Source: Pseudoxanthomonas kaohsiungensis
Lineage (GTDB): Bacteria; Pseudomonadota; Gammaproteobacteria; Xanthomonadales; Xanthomonadaceae
Length of the DNA: 49,478 nt
Assembly: GCF_010211765.1 (NCBI RefSeq)
Contig: NZ_PDWO01000020.1
Span: 1 to 49,478 of the forward strand
Reading direction: 5' to 3'
Shown: positions 49,057-49,478 of the stretch, piece by piece
How the letters are laid out: every line of letters starts with the position of its first letter
Position numbering within the stretch: position 1 is the stretch's first letter
Notes under the pieces: model-generated
What the model saw: only the letters and a program-made list of their open reading frames with translations
Told to the model about the DNA's origin: nothing
The model's database searches: none
Made by a program: the position numbers and the translations under genes

Positions 49057-49478
49057 ATGCTCCGCGTCACCAAGCTGACCGACTACGCCACCGTGGTCCT
49101 GACCGTGCTCGCCGCACGCCAGGGCCAGGTACTGAGCGCGGCCGAACTGGCCGAGCACTCCGGGCTCGAGCAGCCCACCGTCAGCAAGCTGCTCAAGCCG
49201 CTGGCGCAGGCGGGCCTGGTCGCCAGCCAGCGCGGCGTGCACGGCGGTTACCGCCTCAGCCGCGACGCCGCCCAGATCAGCCTGATCGAGATCGTCGAGG
49301 CGATGGAAGGCCCGCTGGCGATGACCGAGTGCAGCCAGCACGAGAGCCATTGCGGCATCGCCCACCAGTGCGGCGTGCGCGCCAACTGGCGCCTGATCAA
49401 CGACGTGGTCGCCGACGCCCTGCGCGGCGTCACCCTGGCGCAGATGCTGCGCCAGGGTGACGCCGCGCAGGGCGTCGG
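49057..49478 (+). CDS. Rrf2-family SUF system regulator (3' end cut by window)
   Basis: Partial gene with at least 140 codons. MLRVTKLTDYATVVLTVLAARQG is the Rrf2 winged-helix start, GLEQPTVSKLLKPLAQAGLVASQRG is the recognition region, and CSQHESHCGIAHQC carries three cysteines for an Fe-S cluster. This form resembles the regulator placed in front of the suf operon in gamma-proteobacteria. It would sense Fe-S status and control sufBCDS, presumably to the right of the window. The C-terminus is missing. Confidence 0.9.
   Translation, partial: MLRVTKLTDYATVVLTVLAARQGQVLSAAELAEHSGLEQPTVSKLLKPLAQAGLVASQRGVHGGYRLSRDAAQISLIEIVEAMEGPLAMTECSQHESHCGIAHQCGVRANWRLINDVVADALRGVTLAQMLRQGDAAQGV

Overview
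The window is GC-rich chromosomal DNA whose gene order points to the Xanthomonadaceae/Lysobacteraceae (Lysobacter, Luteimonas or Pseudoxanthomonas type). The evidence is the infC-rpmI-rplT-pheST-ihfA-merR order, TonB-dependent-receptor and LacI-controlled maltose loci, DUF6491 and DUF3182 genes, and the ferredoxin-coaD pair. Genus is inferred, not demonstrated.

Layout. 1-3250 is a fragment of a cassette array with no integrase: minus-strand cassette genes separated by integron attC sites. One attC is split by an IS110-group insertion sequence (769-1952) whose 5' non-coding region reads as a complete bridge RNA, with guides matching both the attC target and the element's own ends. 3250-4024 is non-coding and holds a 21-bp modular palindromic repeat array (3611-3862). 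4025-10311 (minus) carries a GH9 glycosidase, a MAPEG protein, an MBL-fold hydrolase, gamma-glutamyltransferase, a ferredoxin, a lipoprotein and coaD. 10327-13666 holds rsmD and, divergently, ftsY-mutY-yggX. 13764-18782 holds a lipoprotein, tRNA-Phe, a lipocalin, a second lipoprotein, an HNH nuclease and dxs. 18902-28152 (minus) holds a TraB/GumN protein, tRNA-Pro, and the translation operon thrS-infC-rpmI-rplT-pheS-pheT-ihfA-merR, with a Thr-codon leader peptide and terminator ahead of thrS and an AUC start on infC.

28505-42687 is a maltodextrin-utilisation locus: LacI regulator, MFS sugar transporter, secreted alpha-amylase, pullulanase, GH97 alpha-glucosidase, TonB-dependent receptor and GH13 alpha-glucosidase. 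A 15-bp near-palindrome is shared by the two main promoter regions and is the likely operator. Together the genes would debranch and cut starch outside or in the envelope, import oligosaccharides through the outer-membrane receptor and the MFS carrier, and hydrolyse them to glucose. 42789-49478 holds DUF3182, an alpha/beta hydrolase, a tailed HU protein, an M23 peptidase, small lipoproteins, a SET-domain protein, a cytochrome c lipoprotein and the start of a SUF-type Rrf2 regulator cut by the window edge.

The strongest new observations are the bridge-RNA-guided IS110 element sitting in an integron attC site, the 21-bp modular array, the thrS attenuator and the shared maltose operator.
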